The notes: generated by a model not told the origin, from the letters alone. A stretch of DNA of 64,000 nucleotides from Halobacteriales archaeon QS_3_64_16 (GCA_003021705.1 PXRJ01000038.1:1-64000); one strand, 5' to 3'. Positions 28,107-37,991 are shown, numbered from the stretch's first letter. A program made the numbers and translations.

Positions 28107-29360
28107 TCACTCGCCGACGGCTAGGTCGGTCCAGACGAGGCGGTGGTCCGAGGCGGTCTCGACGGCGTCGAGCAGGCCCTCACTCGCCGTCTCGGCGGTG
28201 GGCCAGACGACATCGGACTCTTCGACGTCGAGGTCCGGCGAGGGCAACACGTAATCGAGCGTCAGGCCGTCCTCGATCGTCGCGGTCTCCGCTCCGGCTT
28301 CGGCCCCGCCCGGACTCCTCGGCAAGGGCTGGCCGTTGAAGGCTTCGTTATCGAGTAAGTATTCGTTCGCGGCCTCTAAGCTCTCCTCGTCGCCCGGAGC
28401 GGCGTTCATATCGCCCATAAGCACGTAGGACGGCTCATCCTCCAGTCCACCGTAGTAGCCCGCGTCGTCGTAGATATACTCCTCACCGACGACGTAGTCG
28501 GCCAGCAGGCGGATCTCGTCGTGGGTCCGCTTCCCATTGAAGTTCGCCGGCCCGTCGAATACCGGGGGTGTCGGGTGGGCGAGCAAAGCGTGTACGGTCC
28601 GGTCGCCGATCTCGATCGGGACATCGGCGTGGGTTTTCGAGGAGAGGCGAAAGGCCCTGGCTTCGGCGTCGTTGAGGCGGCGTTCGGCCTCGGGGTCGCG
28701 GACGACTAGGCTGTCTGGCATATCGGCCCACCGGAAGGTTCGAAAGGTCCTGATCGATCGGCCGTCGATCGGTTCCTTCGAGAGGATCGCCAGTGCGTAC
28801 TGGCCGGGATACTCCCCGTAGCCGAAGGCGTCGTTGCCATACGCTCGGTCGCCGGGCGTCACGTCCGCGTCGCCATTGTTGTCGAGGTCGTAGCCGCTGT
28901 GGACCCCCGTGTTGCTCCGCGGGACGAAGGCGTGCTCGTACTCGATCCCCTCTAAATCCGGGTCCTGGGGATCGTTCAGGTAGTTCTCGGCAAAGGCCCG
29001 GGCGTTCGAGCGGTCGGTCGGGACAGGTCGGTAGGAGTTCTCCTGGAAGTTGTTGACGATCTCGTTCAGAACCAGGACGTCCGGGCGGACCTCCTGGAGA
29101 ACCCGGGCGGCCGCCTCCGCTTGCTCGTCGCCGGCGGACTGGACCTGTTCGGTAGTGAGGTCCCTGATGTTGTACGTCCCGAAGCGGATCGTCTCCGGCG
29201 GTCGGTTCTCATTCCCGTTTTTCTCACCGTCGTTCCCCTCCCCCTCGTCGGCCGCCGCCTCCTCGGTTCCACCGGCCGCGGTCGTCCCGGACAACCCGGC
29301 GACGGTCGCGGCGGTGCCGAGAAGCGAGAGATATCGTCGTCGAGTCGAATCGAGTGTCAT
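28107..29360 (-). CDS. Tat-exported endonuclease/exonuclease/phosphatase-family protein
   Basis: A 417-residue secreted protein. The N-terminus TRRRYLSLLGTAATVAGLSG is a twin-arginine signal, and an acidic linker follows to about residue 55. The EEP fold includes GTYNIRDL, LNEIVNNF (metal-binding Glu), a MGDMNAAPG motif and ASDHRLVWTDL at the end (catalytic Asp-His). It could be an extracellular nuclease or a phosphodiesterase; the family does not decide. It is monocistronic on the minus strand, between the truncated pair and the DMT exporter. Confidence 0.88.
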   Translation of the reverse strand: MTLDSTRRRYLSLLGTAATVAGLSGTTAAGGTEEAAADEGEGNDGEKNGNENRPPETIRFGTYNIRDLTTEQVQSAGDEQAEAAARVLQEVRPDVLVLNEIVNNFQENSYRPVPTDRSNARAFAENYLNDPQDPDLEGIEYEHAFVPRSNTGVHSGYDLDNNGDADVTPGDRAYGNDAFGYGEYPGQYALAILSKEPIDGRSIRTFRTFRWADMPDSLVVRDPEAERRLNDAEARAFRLSSKTHADVPIEIGDRTVHALLAHPTPPVFDGPANFNGKRTHDEIRLLADYVVGEEYIYDDAGYYGGLEDEPSYVLMGDMNAAPGDEESLEAANEYLLDNEAFNGQPLPRSPGGAEAGAETATIEDGLTLDYVLPSPDLDVEESDVVWPTAETASEGLLDAVETASDHRLVWTDLAVGE

Positions 29361-29480
29361 GCGACCGATGGCTCGAAACGCGCTGGATTAAACCCATCGA
29401 CGGAGCATATTCCGGGGTTTCCCTGTAGTGTATCGGCGTCCGTTCGCTACCGGGCGAGGGCCGTTGCCTACCGTACTCGT

Positions 29481-30470
29481 TCAGTCCCCGTCGTTCCGGT
29501 AAGGACGGTCACGAAGCGCGGCCGTTCGATCCGTGAGGGTCCCGGGACCCATGTGGCGCTCGGCGACGTCGCGGAACGCCGCTGTGAGCGGTTCGTGGCC
29601 GACGATCGCGAAGCCCGCAAACACCGTCAGGAAGCCAGCGACCGTCAGCGGCGAGATCGACTCGCCGAGGAATACCCACCCGCCCAGGGTCGCGACGACC
29701 GGGACGGCATAGAAGGCCAGGTTCGCCCGGATCGCACCCGCAGCGTCGAGCAGCCCGAAGTACGCGATGTACGCGAACACGCCCGAGAGTACGCTTACCG
29801 ACGCGAGTGCGACGATCGCGGTCGGCGTCCACTCGACGGCTCCGGGATTCTCGCCGGCAGCGACGCTGAGTGCATGACAGAGCAGCGCCGCGAGCGGGAG
29901 GGCCCATGCAGTACGGACCGTACTCGCCATGTCCCCGTTGGCCCATCGGATGGATACGCTGCCCAACGCGGCGCTTATGGCCCCGGCGAGCAAGATCCCC
30001 TGGCCGATGCCGATCGTCTCCAGGAGGTTCGTCGGGTCGAGACCGACGACGAGCGAGACGCCGACGAACGCAACGCCCATTCCGACCGCACCGATACGAG
30101 AGAGGCGTTCGTCGACGAGCAGCACGGCCGCAAAGGCCGGAGTGAGAACCGGATTCAGGCTGAATACTATCGATGCGACTGCACTCGTCGTATATCCCTG
30201 GCCGACGAACAACAACGCGTTCGCGAGCCCGATTGCGAGTACGCCTGCTGCCGCGATGCCGGCGAGGTCGCGTCTCGTCCGGGGAATCCACTGTTCGCGG
30301 GGAAAGCGGAACAGGACGTAGGCGAACAACAGTACCGTTGCGATGTCGAAACGGAACGCGACGAACAACAGCGGCGGCACGTACTCCAGGCCGGCCTTCG
30401 CGGCGACGAACGTCCCGCCGAAGAACAACGCGGTCGCGGCGAACAGCCCGATCAGTCGGCGCCGAGACAC
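29481..30470 (-). CDS. EamA/DMT-superfamily exporter
   Basis: A 329-residue transporter with ten hydrophobic helices in two EamA repeats (about residues 8-135 and 150-285), and an acidic/basic C-terminal tail. Repeat 1 ends FSLNPVLTPAFAAVLL and repeat 2 contains AFYAVPVVATLGGWVFLGE, the usual conserved helix breaks. Substrate unknown. It is divergent to the HTH regulator at 30717, which may control it. Confidence 0.88.
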   Translation of the reverse strand: MSRRRLIGLFAATALFFGGTFVAAKAGLEYVPPLLFVAFRFDIATVLLFAYVLFRFPREQWIPRTRRDLAGIAAAGVLAIGLANALLFVGQGYTTSAVASIVFSLNPVLTPAFAAVLLVDERLSRIGAVGMGVAFVGVSLVVGLDPTNLLETIGIGQGILLAGAISAALGSVSIRWANGDMASTVRTAWALPLAALLCHALSVAAGENPGAVEWTPTAIVALASVSVLSGVFAYIAYFGLLDAAGAIRANLAFYAVPVVATLGGWVFLGESISPLTVAGFLTVFAGFAIVGHEPLTAAFRDVAERHMGPGTLTDRTAALRDRPYRNDGD

Positions 30471-30716
30471 TCAGCGACGCTCCCCGGTGCGGCAAGTACC
30501 GCTCCGGTAGCCCATCGACTGCCAACCGACTCCGCTCCGATCGAAACGAGTGAAAAGACGAGTCATCCTATAGTCGTCTATCGGATCGGCACGAACTTAA
30601 GATCGTTCGGAAAACGAGTCACTGAACGAAACCCCACGACGCCGTGATCGGCGACCGGACCTCGAAGTGCTTTCAGGGCACGAAACCCCTTTGAGCGATC
30701 GTGGCCGAGAGGTAAT

Positions 30717-31517
30717 ATGGACGAGGCGCTCGACGAGGTCGAATTCCTCGCGCTCTCGGCGAACCGGGTAGCGGTGCTCCGCGCGCTCGCCGATCGCCCC
30801 CACACGCGGAGTGAACTCGTCGCCTCGACGAACGCCTCACAGCCGACGCTCGGGCGGATACTGCGGGACTTCCGGGATCGTCGGTGGACCGAACGAACGA
30901 GTGAAGGGTACGTTGCGACGGCGACGGGTGAGTTGGTCGCCGAAGGGATCGGCGAGTTACTCGTGACGATCGAGACCGATCGGACGCTGCGGCCGATCAT
31001 GGACTGGCTACCAACGACGGCGATGGATTTCGACCTCAGACACCTACGGGAGGCAACGATTACCGCGCCGAGTCGGACGCGTCCGGACGCGCCGCTGCAA
31101 CGCGCGCTCGACCTCCTGGACGAAGCAACGTCGGTTCGGATCTGTTCACATACCTTCAACGAGCGGAGTTTGACGACGGTCCATGACCGCGTCGTCGAGG
31201 GGAACGGAACCTTCGCGGGTGTGCTCTCACGGGCAGCGATCGACGCGCTCGTCGCCGATCCCACGCTGCGGGTTCTTCTGGGAGAGTTGCTCGCGGCGAG
31301 CGGGGCGACGATCCGCGTCTACGAGGACGGGGAGATCCCGGTCGCAGTGGCGATCACCGACGATCGGGTCCACCTCATGTTGCGTGACGACGCCGGCATT
31401 CTAGAGGCGACGGTCGATTCCGACGATCCGGTGGTCCTGTCCTGGGCGGCGGCAACCCACGAGCGGTACTGGGCGGACGCGACGGCACTCGACCCCGGTG
31501 CGCTGGGAGACGAGTAG
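30717..31517 (+). CDS. HTH transcriptional regulator (FilR1-like)
   Basis: A 266-residue regulator. Residues 12-75 form a winged helix (NRVAVLRALADRPHTRSEL, then SQPTLGRILRDFRDRRW). The rest matches the COG4742/FilR1 architecture: a central ligand-sensing domain with ATSVRICSHTFNERSL and a C-terminal alpha/beta part. It faces away from the DMT exporter across 246 bp, a common arrangement for a regulator and its target. Effector unknown. Confidence 0.85.
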   Translation: MDEALDEVEFLALSANRVAVLRALADRPHTRSELVASTNASQPTLGRILRDFRDRRWTERTSEGYVATATGELVAEGIGELLVTIETDRTLRPIMDWLPTTAMDFDLRHLREATITAPSRTRPDAPLQRALDLLDEATSVRICSHTFNERSLTTVHDRVVEGNGTFAGVLSRAAIDALVADPTLRVLLGELLAASGATIRVYEDGEIPVAVAITDDRVHLMLRDDAGILEATVDSDDPVVLSWAAATHERYWADATALDPGALGDE

Positions 31518-31691
31518 CCAACCGTCGTGCGAACAACCGAGTGATGATCGTTACACGCCAGGAGAGAGTGCCCGGTATCGGTGAGATGGGGAACGAAACA
31601 CCGTGTAGGAAAGCCGAGGCGAACGGAGCGGTCGGAGCGAAGCCGGCCGGACAGGAGGGAGTGAGGGTGCTCGACGGGACGGGACAGCCGG

Positions 31692-32453
31692 CTATAGTTC
31701 CTGTTCGGTCGGTCGGATGAGGATCTCGTTGACGTCGACGTGGGCGGGTTGGGTCACCGCATAGAGAATCGAGCGGGCGATATCCTCGCCAGTCAGTGGC
31801 GCCATCGACTCCATCATTCCCTGGATCCCGTCTTGTTGGTCGTCAGAGGGAATGTGCTCGGGGAGTTCGGTATCGACCGCGCCGGGTTCGATCAGCGTGG
31901 TGCGGATCGCGTCCTCGCCGGTGACCTCCTGGCGCAGCGCCTCGGTGAAGCCGTTGACGCCGAACTTGGTGGCGTTATACGCACTCGATCCGGGAATCGC
32001 CTTTCGGCCGGCGACCGAGGAGAGGTTGACGATGTGGCCTTCGCCCTGCTCTTGCATGATCGGCAGGGCGGCATGGGTCGCGTTCATGAGTCCAAGCAGG
32101 TTGACCTCGGCCATCTGCCGGAAGTTCTCGGGACTGGCCTCGTCGACCCGTTCGAGCAGCATCACACCTGCATTGTTCACGAGGATATCGAGCCGGCCGA
32201 GCTCCTCGTGGGTGGTTTCGATCATGTTCTCGACCTGGTCTTCGTCGGTGACGTCGGTCGGCACGACGAGGGCGTCGCCACCCTCGCTTTCGATGCGGTC
32301 GGCGAGGGCCTCGAGGTCGTCCTCGCGCCGGGCGGCCAGTGCGACGCTTGCGCCGTTGGCGGCGAGCGCTTCGGCGGTGGCTTCGCCGATGCCCGAGGAG
32401 GCACCGGTAACGAGTGCGACCTGATCGGTGAGTTCGTTCGGAGTAACGCTCAT
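31692..32453 (-). CDS. short-chain dehydrogenase/reductase
   Basis: A 253-residue classical SDR. The cofactor motif TGASSGIG is near residue 18, NNAG near residue 90, the catalytic Ser is in SSVAG and the Tyr-Lys pair in YNATK. ARREDDLEAL suggests NADP preference by the Arg after strand 2 (inference). It resembles the serine/3-hydroxy acid dehydrogenase type (YdfG-like), but substrate is not determined. ATG at 32453 chosen; a GTG at 32465 is possible. Confidence 0.88.
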   Translation of the reverse strand: MSVTPNELTDQVALVTGASSGIGEATAEALAANGASVALAARREDDLEALADRIESEGGDALVVPTDVTDEDQVENMIETTHEELGRLDILVNNAGVMLLERVDEASPENFRQMAEVNLLGLMNATHAALPIMQEQGEGHIVNLSSVAGRKAIPGSSAYNATKFGVNGFTEALRQEVTGEDAIRTTLIEPGAVDTELPEHIPSDDQQDGIQGMMESMAPLTGEDIARSILYAVTQPAHVDVNEILIRPTEQEL

Positions 32454-32635
32454 ACCAATTGGCACAGAGGGGCCTAAGGTGAATGGCCATTGGGTTAGGC
32501 GACCCCTCTTCCTACTGCATCATCGACCATCGGTGACACGTTATCCCGACCCGGACCAAGCTGGAAGGAGGGACGCCGGACCGATCTACCGATCACAAAG
32601 GACTATGCCACTGGACCGAATAGTTGCGGGCAAGA

Positions 32636-33337
32636 ATGGCTCAGGACGTCAAACCCACGCGCAAGGAACTGATGGAGATCGACGACCGGATCGAGCTCTC
32701 CGAGCGCGGGCACGACACCCTAGAACAGAAGCGCGACGGGCTGATCATGGAGTTCATGGACATCTTAGATCAGGCCAAGGACGTCCGCGAGCAGGTCGAC
32801 GAGAACTACGAGGAAGCCCAGCGGAAGCTGAACATGGCCCGGGCGATGGAAGGGGATATCGCGGTTCGCGGGGCTGCCTCGGCCCTCGAAACGCATCCTG
32901 CGATCACGATCCAGTCCAAAAACATCATGGGCGTCGTCGTCCCCCAGATCGAGTCCTCGCAGGTGAAAAAGAGCCTCGATCAGCGCGGCTACGGCGTCAT
33001 GGGGACCAGTGCGCGCATCGACGAGGCCGCGGATGCCTACGAGGAGTTGCTCGAATCGATCATCCTCGCCGCCGAGGTCGAGACCGCCATGAAGGAGATG
33101 CTAGAGGAGATCGAGACCACCAAACGCCGGGTGAACGCTCTGGAGTTCAAGCTCCTGCCTGAACTGAACGAGGCCAAGGAGTACATCGAACAGAAATTGG
33201 AAGAACAGGAACGCGAGGAGATCTTCCGGCTGAAGAAGATCAAGGCCAAAAAGGAAGAAGAGGAGAGCGCAGCCCGCGAACAGGAACCTGAGAGCACCGA
33301 ACCGGCGACCGAGGAACCCCTGCCGGCCGACGACTGA
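32636..33337 (+). CDS. atpD: A-type ATP synthase subunit D
   Basis: A 233-residue central-stalk subunit (V-type D homologue): N-terminal helix [18 protein letters not shown], a central short globular region, and a long C-terminal coiled coil ([20 protein letters not shown]) ending in an acidic tail. It rotates with F and C inside the A3B3 head. It lies 5.9 kb from atpB, so it needs its own promoter or a long read-through transcript. The ATG at 32636 matches orthologues. Confidence 0.95.
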   Translation: MAQDVKPTRKELMEIDDRIELSERGHDTLEQKRDGLIMEFMDILDQAKDVREQVDENYEEAQRKLNMARAMEGDIAVRGAASALETHPAITIQSKNIMGVVVPQIESSQVKKSLDQRGYGVMGTSARIDEAADAYEELLESIILAAEVETAMKEMLEEIETTKRRVNALEFKLLPELNEAKEYIEQKLEEQEREEIFRLKKIKAKKEEEESAAREQEPESTEPATEEPLPADD

Positions 33338-33639
33338 GGACTTCGAAGCGTCGAGAGTATCGGGAGCGTCGCCGAAACTGCCGCTTTCCCCGCGTCTTAC
33401 GCCTCCGTTTCCTCTCGACTCGAGTCGGTGGCTGCTTCGAAAGGCGACAGCCCGATTCTCGCCCGATAGCCGTTCCAGTAGTCAGTATGCGCTAGCGACA
33501 GATCTTCGCTACCCGATGCCCGAATAGAAGAGAACTACATAGAGGAACTGGACGACGATCGGGCCCGACAGCTCTGTTCAGTCACAGAGAACGAGACTCT
33601 TGGAACGACGCGCTGCCGGGATCGCTCGTAGGAACCTCC
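33338..33639. other. intergenic region, 302 bp
   Basis: No full gene is seen. A short + frame at about 33520-33630 reads IEENYIEELDDDRARQLCSV, which looks like leftover coding sequence but has no start codon after the preceding stop. It may be a remnant of a lost gene. The 5' part of this gap could hold the atpD terminator. Confidence 0.4.
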
Positions 33640-33828
33640 TTACGATCGCTCAGCTACCTCCGTCGTCGCCGCTACCGTGCTGAATCGCTCGCTGCCACAC
33701 CGTCCACACTCGGTCGTCCCCATGAGAATCGGTTCGTCGTCGTTCCCCCTTCGAAGCACCTGTGGTCGGCCACACTCAGCACACAGCGCTACCCTGCTGT
33801 TCGAGCCGTCGTCCTCGATCGCGACCAT
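33640..33828 (-). CDS. small zinc-ribbon protein
   Basis: A 62-residue protein with CAEC and CGRC pairs about 24 residues apart (CAECGRPQVLRR, then MGTTECGRCGSERF), a zinc ribbon. The TVAATTEVAERS tail is non-basic. Typical of uncharacterised haloarchaeal zinc-finger proteins. It lies alone on the minus strand, downstream of and convergent with atpD. Confidence 0.65.
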   Translation of the reverse strand: MVAIEDDGSNSRVALCAECGRPQVLRRGNDDEPILMGTTECGRCGSERFSTVAATTEVAERS

Positions 33829-34061
33829 ATCCAGTACGGCACTCGCCTCATGTGTCAGTGTACTGGGTGCATGCGGAAAGGGACTTTATCCGGGTCGGAG
33901 AGCGAACGTCCATCATCGATCAGTGGTAAAACAACGACGCTCGCACCGTACCTCGCTAGCGGCGTCGGCTGTCCTCAGCGGGTCACTGTTTCCGGGGGAC
34001 TATTGTATTGTTACTCCTGTCAGGATTCTCGCTCACTGGTCGCGGCGGGGCGGGCGCTCGC

Positions 34062-34409
34062 TTATTTGCTTAGGACTTTCCCGAAGTGATCGCGGTTGTT
34101 CGCGACCCACCGATAGCCCTTCTCGCGCCGGTTCGCGTGGCCCGGTAGCTTCCGGAGGAGAGGCACGAGGTCGGCCGGCGCGAGGTCGGTTCGCGCGAAG
34201 GCTTCCTCCATCGCCTCGCCACAGGAGTAGACCCGCCGATCGGTGAGCAGGTGGGCACACTGCTCGTAGTCGGCGGGCAGTCGGGCCCGCTGGTCGGCCG
34301 TCAGTTCGCTGAAACCCACTAACTCGACCTCGTCGTGGCGGGCAACGAACGCCGCGGACCAGGTACAGAAGCCACAGTCGTCGTCGTACACGAGTCGTGG
34401 TGGTTCCAT
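34062..34409 (-). CDS. DCC-family thiol-disulfide oxidoreductase-like protein
   Basis: A 115-residue protein of the DUF393/DCC family. The namesake motif is YDDDCGFC (C12 and C15), near the N-terminus, followed by CSGEA-like YSCGEAMEEAF and a C-terminal HANRREKGYRWVANNRDHFG. The ATG at 34409 is preferred because the longer frame adds unrelated sequence. The family is thought to be redox-active; partner unknown. Confidence 0.85.
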   Translation of the reverse strand: MEPPRLVYDDDCGFCTWSAAFVARHDEVELVGFSELTADQRARLPADYEQCAHLLTDRRVYSCGEAMEEAFARTDLAPADLVPLLRKLPGHANRREKGYRWVANNRDHFGKVLSK

Positions 34410-34693
34410 ATCGGTACTACGCTGCCGAGGGACAAAAGCGCCCGCCGTTCGACCGCCGATCGGGCCCGTCGGCAGTCTCGATACGACCCTCCAGAAAGAC
34501 ACGGTGGGAACACGATGCAGGGTGGCTGCCGTCGAGGGAGTTCGGACGGGGAAGCGAAACGGCGAGGAAGGGAAAAGTCGGTGAGGAAGAGAAGGGAGAG
34601 CCGCGAAGACAGGTGGCCACGAAGCGCGAGCGAAGGAGAGCCGACCGGCACCAGTAGTCGAGGGGAGGCGTCGAACGGATCGAGGGGAGACGA

Positions 34694-34858
34694 TCAGCCC
34701 GAGCGATCGACATCGAGTTCGTCCTTCAGATCGCCGAGTTCGTCCGCGTCGGCGAGTTCACGGAGGCGATCACGGAGGTGGGCCTTGCAGACGCCGACCT
34801 TGATGCCGTTCTTCTCGACGGCGAAGGCGGCCTCGCGCTCGCAGTAGTGGCAGTACAT
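34694..34858 (-). CDS. small zinc-binding protein, DUF6757-like
   Basis: A 54-residue protein: CHYC near the N-terminus and a VCKAH segment about 20 residues later give a Cys3His-type zinc site, followed by a charged helix (LRDRLRELADADELG). It resembles the haloarchaeal DUF6757 family by recollection. The ATG at 34858 is right for that family; the longer upstream frame (to 35089) is not. Confidence 0.75.
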   Translation of the reverse strand: MYCHYCEREAAFAVEKNGIKVGVCKAHLRDRLRELADADELGDLKDELDVDRSG

Positions 34859-35040
34859 ACCCGCTCTGGGGGCCGAGTCCGTTTGAGTGCTACGACCTCG
34901 ACAATCGCGTCTGACAGTTGCCAGGACGTCGATACGAAGAACCAGGCCCACGTGGATACGGTAGCAGTCACACCGTCGTCGGAATCGCTCGTCGAGACTA
35001 GCCACTCCGTTCGATCTTGTTCGTTCGACGAAACACCTAT

Positions 35041-35068
35041 GTTCGATTACTCGATTTGTGAATCGAAC
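35041..35068 (+). promoter_or_regulatory. 8-bp inverted repeat just before the start of the 35073 gene
   Basis: GTTCGATT at 35041-35048 and AATCGAAC at 35061-35068 are perfect inverted arms with a 12-bp spacer, ending four bases before the ATG at 35073. The arrangement is that of a dimeric regulator site. The downstream gene carries a nonsense codon, so the site may be a leftover. Confidence 0.4.
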
Positions 35069-35072
35069 CACG

Positions 35073-36119
35073 ATGGACGGGACGATCACGATCTGTTCCT
35101 GGAACGTTCAGGGTGAGATCGGTGCCTCGAAGGGAAGAATCGAGCAGCAACTGAACTTTCTGCGAACTCACACCCTGGATGTAGACGTCTTCCTGTTCCA
35201 GGCGGTGAACTACGAGCGCGTCGATGAGGACGAGTGGGGCGGCCAACTGGGGGCGTTCCTCCGATACTTCGAGTCCGAACGGGACTTCGATTGCGTTCAC
35301 ACAGGAGACTGGGCTCGGGAACTCTCCCAGTCGACGATACAACCACAACAGAGCATCGATACCCCGCATAACCGCTGTACCCTCACTGCCAGCCGATAGC
35401 CGCTCGAGCGAACGCCACTTTCTCTCCGCAACAGCGGGAACGGCTATCCGAACAAGCTCACCTACTACGACACCAACTTCCCCGAGAAGATACTGGTCTC
35501 CACTCTCGCCCTCGGGGATACCGATTCGTTCGACGCGGACGAAGTGACGCTGTGGAACGTCGGGATCATCAACGGGTCGAACTGGCACGAGGAGAAGGTG
35601 AAGATGGCCGAAACCGTCTACGCCCGATTGGACTTACATACCGAGAAGGTCGGCACACCAGTGGTGTTGGCGGGTGATTTCAACGCTCCCAAGCGAGAGA
35701 CCCAAAGTGGGATCGTCCCACACGAGGGCGGCGGGCTACAGTATCGCCACTACCTGTTCTACGGAGCGCCGTATTTCTTCGCGGACGGGGGCGAGAAACG
35801 GGAGTTCCTCTTTCGGGACCGCTGGAAGCGAGCCGAGCGCAGCCTCTTCGACCCGGCGGTCGGCGGGTGGGGGATGGTAGACGCCTACTGGGATGCAACC
35901 GAGGGTGTGAAACGACCCAGCACGGAGGACTACACCCACGTCGTTCACACCGGCGATCCCTCCCACAAGCGCCTCGATCACGTCCTCGTCTCCGGGCATT
36001 TCGATACGAACCGCTGTACGATATGGAAGGGCGAGGTCGACTCGATCGACGGGCTGGGAGCGAGCGATCACGCTCCGGTCGTCGCCGAACTCGCCGGCCC
36101 CGAAGGAGTCTCCGAGTAA
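35073..36119 (+). pseudogene. endonuclease/exonuclease/phosphatase-family protein with internal TAG
   Basis: The frame encodes a 348-residue EEP-fold protein: CSWNVQGEIG near the start, then a first part to residue 108, then TAG at 35397-35399 where Trp would fit (SRWPLERTPLSL), and then an unbroken second part with LAGDFNAPKRE, HKRLDHVLVSGHF and GASDHAPVVAEL. All catalytic motifs are downstream of the stop. One base change (TGG to TAG) would explain it. Real decay or a single-base error. Confidence 0.8.
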
Positions 36120-36159
36120 CGAGAGGCGTCTCCTCGAGTTACGTCACTGCTGGGGGCCT

Positions 36160-37059
36160 TTAGGATCGCGACAATCGCTCCGCGAAGGGTTCGTACTGTG
36201 TAGCCGAGGGTCCGGCCCGCCCGAGTTCCTGGTCGTGTGCGTCGCTACCGCCAGTTACGAGCAGATCGTACTCCTCGATCGCGCGATCGAGGAGTGCTTC
36301 GTCGACCGCCCGGCCGTAGGGGTAGTAGCGCTCGACGGCATCGATACCCAGCTCCTCACAGCGTTCGAGGGCGCGTTCGGGCTCGCGATACCGAAAGGGG
36401 TGGGCGAGCGAGACCACCCCACAGGCCCCGGTGAGGAGTTCGACGCCGGTCTCGATCGCCGGGAGATCGCGGGCGACGTAACACGGACAGCCCTCGCCGA
36501 TGAGGTGCTCGAAGGCCCCTCTGTAGTCGTAGTTCGCCTCGCTGTCGGCGATCGCGCGGGCGACGTGTGGCCGGCCGACGTTCCCGTCGATAGCGATATC
36601 GAGATCGACGCCAAGACGCTTCTCGACACGCTCGACGATGTGCCGCCCGCGCTCGGCCCGGTCTCGACCCAGGCGATCGAGTTCGCGGGCCAGTTGGGGC
36701 GTCCGCCGGACACCGTAGCCTAAGAGGTCGATCGACTCGAAGCCGGCGTCGACCCGCAGTTCGATCCCCCGGATCACCGTCAGCCCCTCCTCGCCGCTTC
36801 CTCCGCTATCGGTGCCGACCTGCTCGCCGTCGCCGAAGTCAGGTTCGCTTTCGGCGTCGCCATCGCTCTCGGGGTCGCCTCTAAGACCGCGCTCGCTACC
36901 GAGGCGGGTGATCGGCGCGTCGAGCGCGGGATGAAGACAGTCGTGATCGGTGATCGCGACGCTATCGAGGCCGGCCGCTCGGGCCGCCGCGCGAACCTCC
37001 GGGAATTCCATCGTGCCGTCCGAGGCGGTCGTGTGAACGTGGAGGTCCGCGACGATCAT
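36160..37059 (-). CDS. PHP-domain metal-dependent phosphoesterase
   Basis: A 299-residue protein of the PHP superfamily. The N-terminal DLHVHTTASDGT, then ITDHDCL, later RGIEL, AHPFRY and GSDAHDQELG supply the histidine/aspartate metal ligands. Residues about 53-90 are an acidic Gly/Asp/Ser insert. Such proteins are predicted phosphoesterases acting on nucleotides or phosphorylated sugars. ATG at 37059 (MIVADLHVHTT) is the natural start. Convergent with the EEP gene, 40 bp apart. Confidence 0.88.
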   Translation of the reverse strand: MIVADLHVHTTASDGTMEFPEVRAAARAAGLDSVAITDHDCLHPALDAPITRLGSERGLRGDPESDGDAESEPDFGDGEQVGTDSGGSGEEGLTVIRGIELRVDAGFESIDLLGYGVRRTPQLARELDRLGRDRAERGRHIVERVEKRLGVDLDIAIDGNVGRPHVARAIADSEANYDYRGAFEHLIGEGCPCYVARDLPAIETGVELLTGACGVVSLAHPFRYREPERALERCEELGIDAVERYYPYGRAVDEALLDRAIEEYDLLVTGGSDAHDQELGRAGPSATQYEPFAERLSRS

Positions 37060-37610
37060 GTGAGAAGAAAACGGGGTCGGAAAGCAAACCTCTTCCGTCA
37101 CGGCCGTCCGCGAGCGGTAGTGTTTCCTTTAGCAGTTCTACCGGAAAGCTCCGACAGGAGACCGTTCCGGAGGCCCCCAGGCGCTCGACAGCTGTGACTC
37201 GCTGTCGTTCGAAAGACGCTTCGCGCCTTTCGTGATCTCGCTCGCCGAGCGGGGGGTCGGCTTCGCTGACCTCCGAAAACGTGGTCGTTCCAGGGACCTT
37301 CGGCCTCTTTCGAACCACGGCGAAGCCGCCACGCACCCGGCCCCTTCCAGTCCCGCCCGATGGAGCCTGTGGCGGCCTTCGGCGCTTAACTAAACACCAC
37401 TCCGCGAACGGGATCGAACGCACCTCGCCCTTCTCTTGGCCGCCGATCGGCGCGTGCTGCGGCCGACCCGCCCTATGAAGCGGGTCGAACCGCGTGGGTG
37501 GAACGGACGCTCAATGATGGCAGGCAAGAACAGAGCGGCGGCCGGAGCGAACCCGAAGTTCACTCGCCTTCTCACAAACGACTAAACCACTGGCGGGCTA
37601 ACTCCATCGT
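37060..37610. other. intergenic region, 551 bp, with several hairpins
   Basis: Three hairpin-like elements are seen: CGAAAG/CTTTCG near 37208-37230, GGTCGGCTTCGCTGACC near 37256-37272, and a perfect 8-bp inverted repeat (arms 37464-37471 and 37480-37487). The TTC-centred hairpins recall those in the repeat copies at 17.3 and 45.0 kb. Candidate small frames, such as an ATG at 37474 for 36 residues, are not convincing. A TATA-like CTAAACC at 37582-37588 serves the next gene. Confidence 0.4.
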
Positions 37611-37991
37611 GTGGATCACCAGTTCCTCAACTACTGCCTCGAGTGCGAGTGGACCGCGAGCACCGATGGGTACACCCGCGGGGAACTCTCGCGGCTCGCG
37701 GTCGATCACGCCTGTTCGACCGGCCACGACATCGCCGGAGAGCGTCACGACGACGATCGCGACGGTCCGGATCGACTGCCCGACCGGGAGGAACGGGGAG
37801 AAGGAGACCCAGAAAAAGGGTCACGACCGACGGAGGCCAGTCCGGAACCTTCGGCGCGCCAGTCCCCTCGTCGGCGGCGCGTCTACAGTCTGAGCGACGA
37901 GTTCCGTACCGATAGGGACGGTCACGAGGACGGCAGGACTGCAAACGGCGACGGGGCCGGAGGCGAGGACTCCGTCAATAGCGGGCGCTGA
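37611..37991 (+). CDS. small hypothetical protein with acidic tail
   Basis: A 126-residue protein with GTG start. The first 42 residues (DHQFLNYCLECEWTAST, then RLAVDHACSTGHDI) look like a compact Cys/His domain, with C9xxC12 and later His32, Cys34 and His38: a possible single zinc finger. The remainder is a disordered Asp/Glu/Arg region. TATA-like CTAAACC lies 23-29 nt before the start, so a leaderless mRNA is plausible. Function unknown. Confidence 0.55.
   Translation: MDHQFLNYCLECEWTASTDGYTRGELSRLAVDHACSTGHDIAGERHDDDRDGPDRLPDREERGEGDPEKGSRPTEASPEPSARQSPRRRRVYSLSDEFRTDRDGHEDGRTANGDGAGGEDSVNSGR

Noticed and set aside
37060-37610. Possible tRNA or structured RNA in the 551-bp gap
   Set aside because: No T-arm consensus (GGTTCRANYCC) or matching acceptor stem was found; only isolated hairpins are visible.
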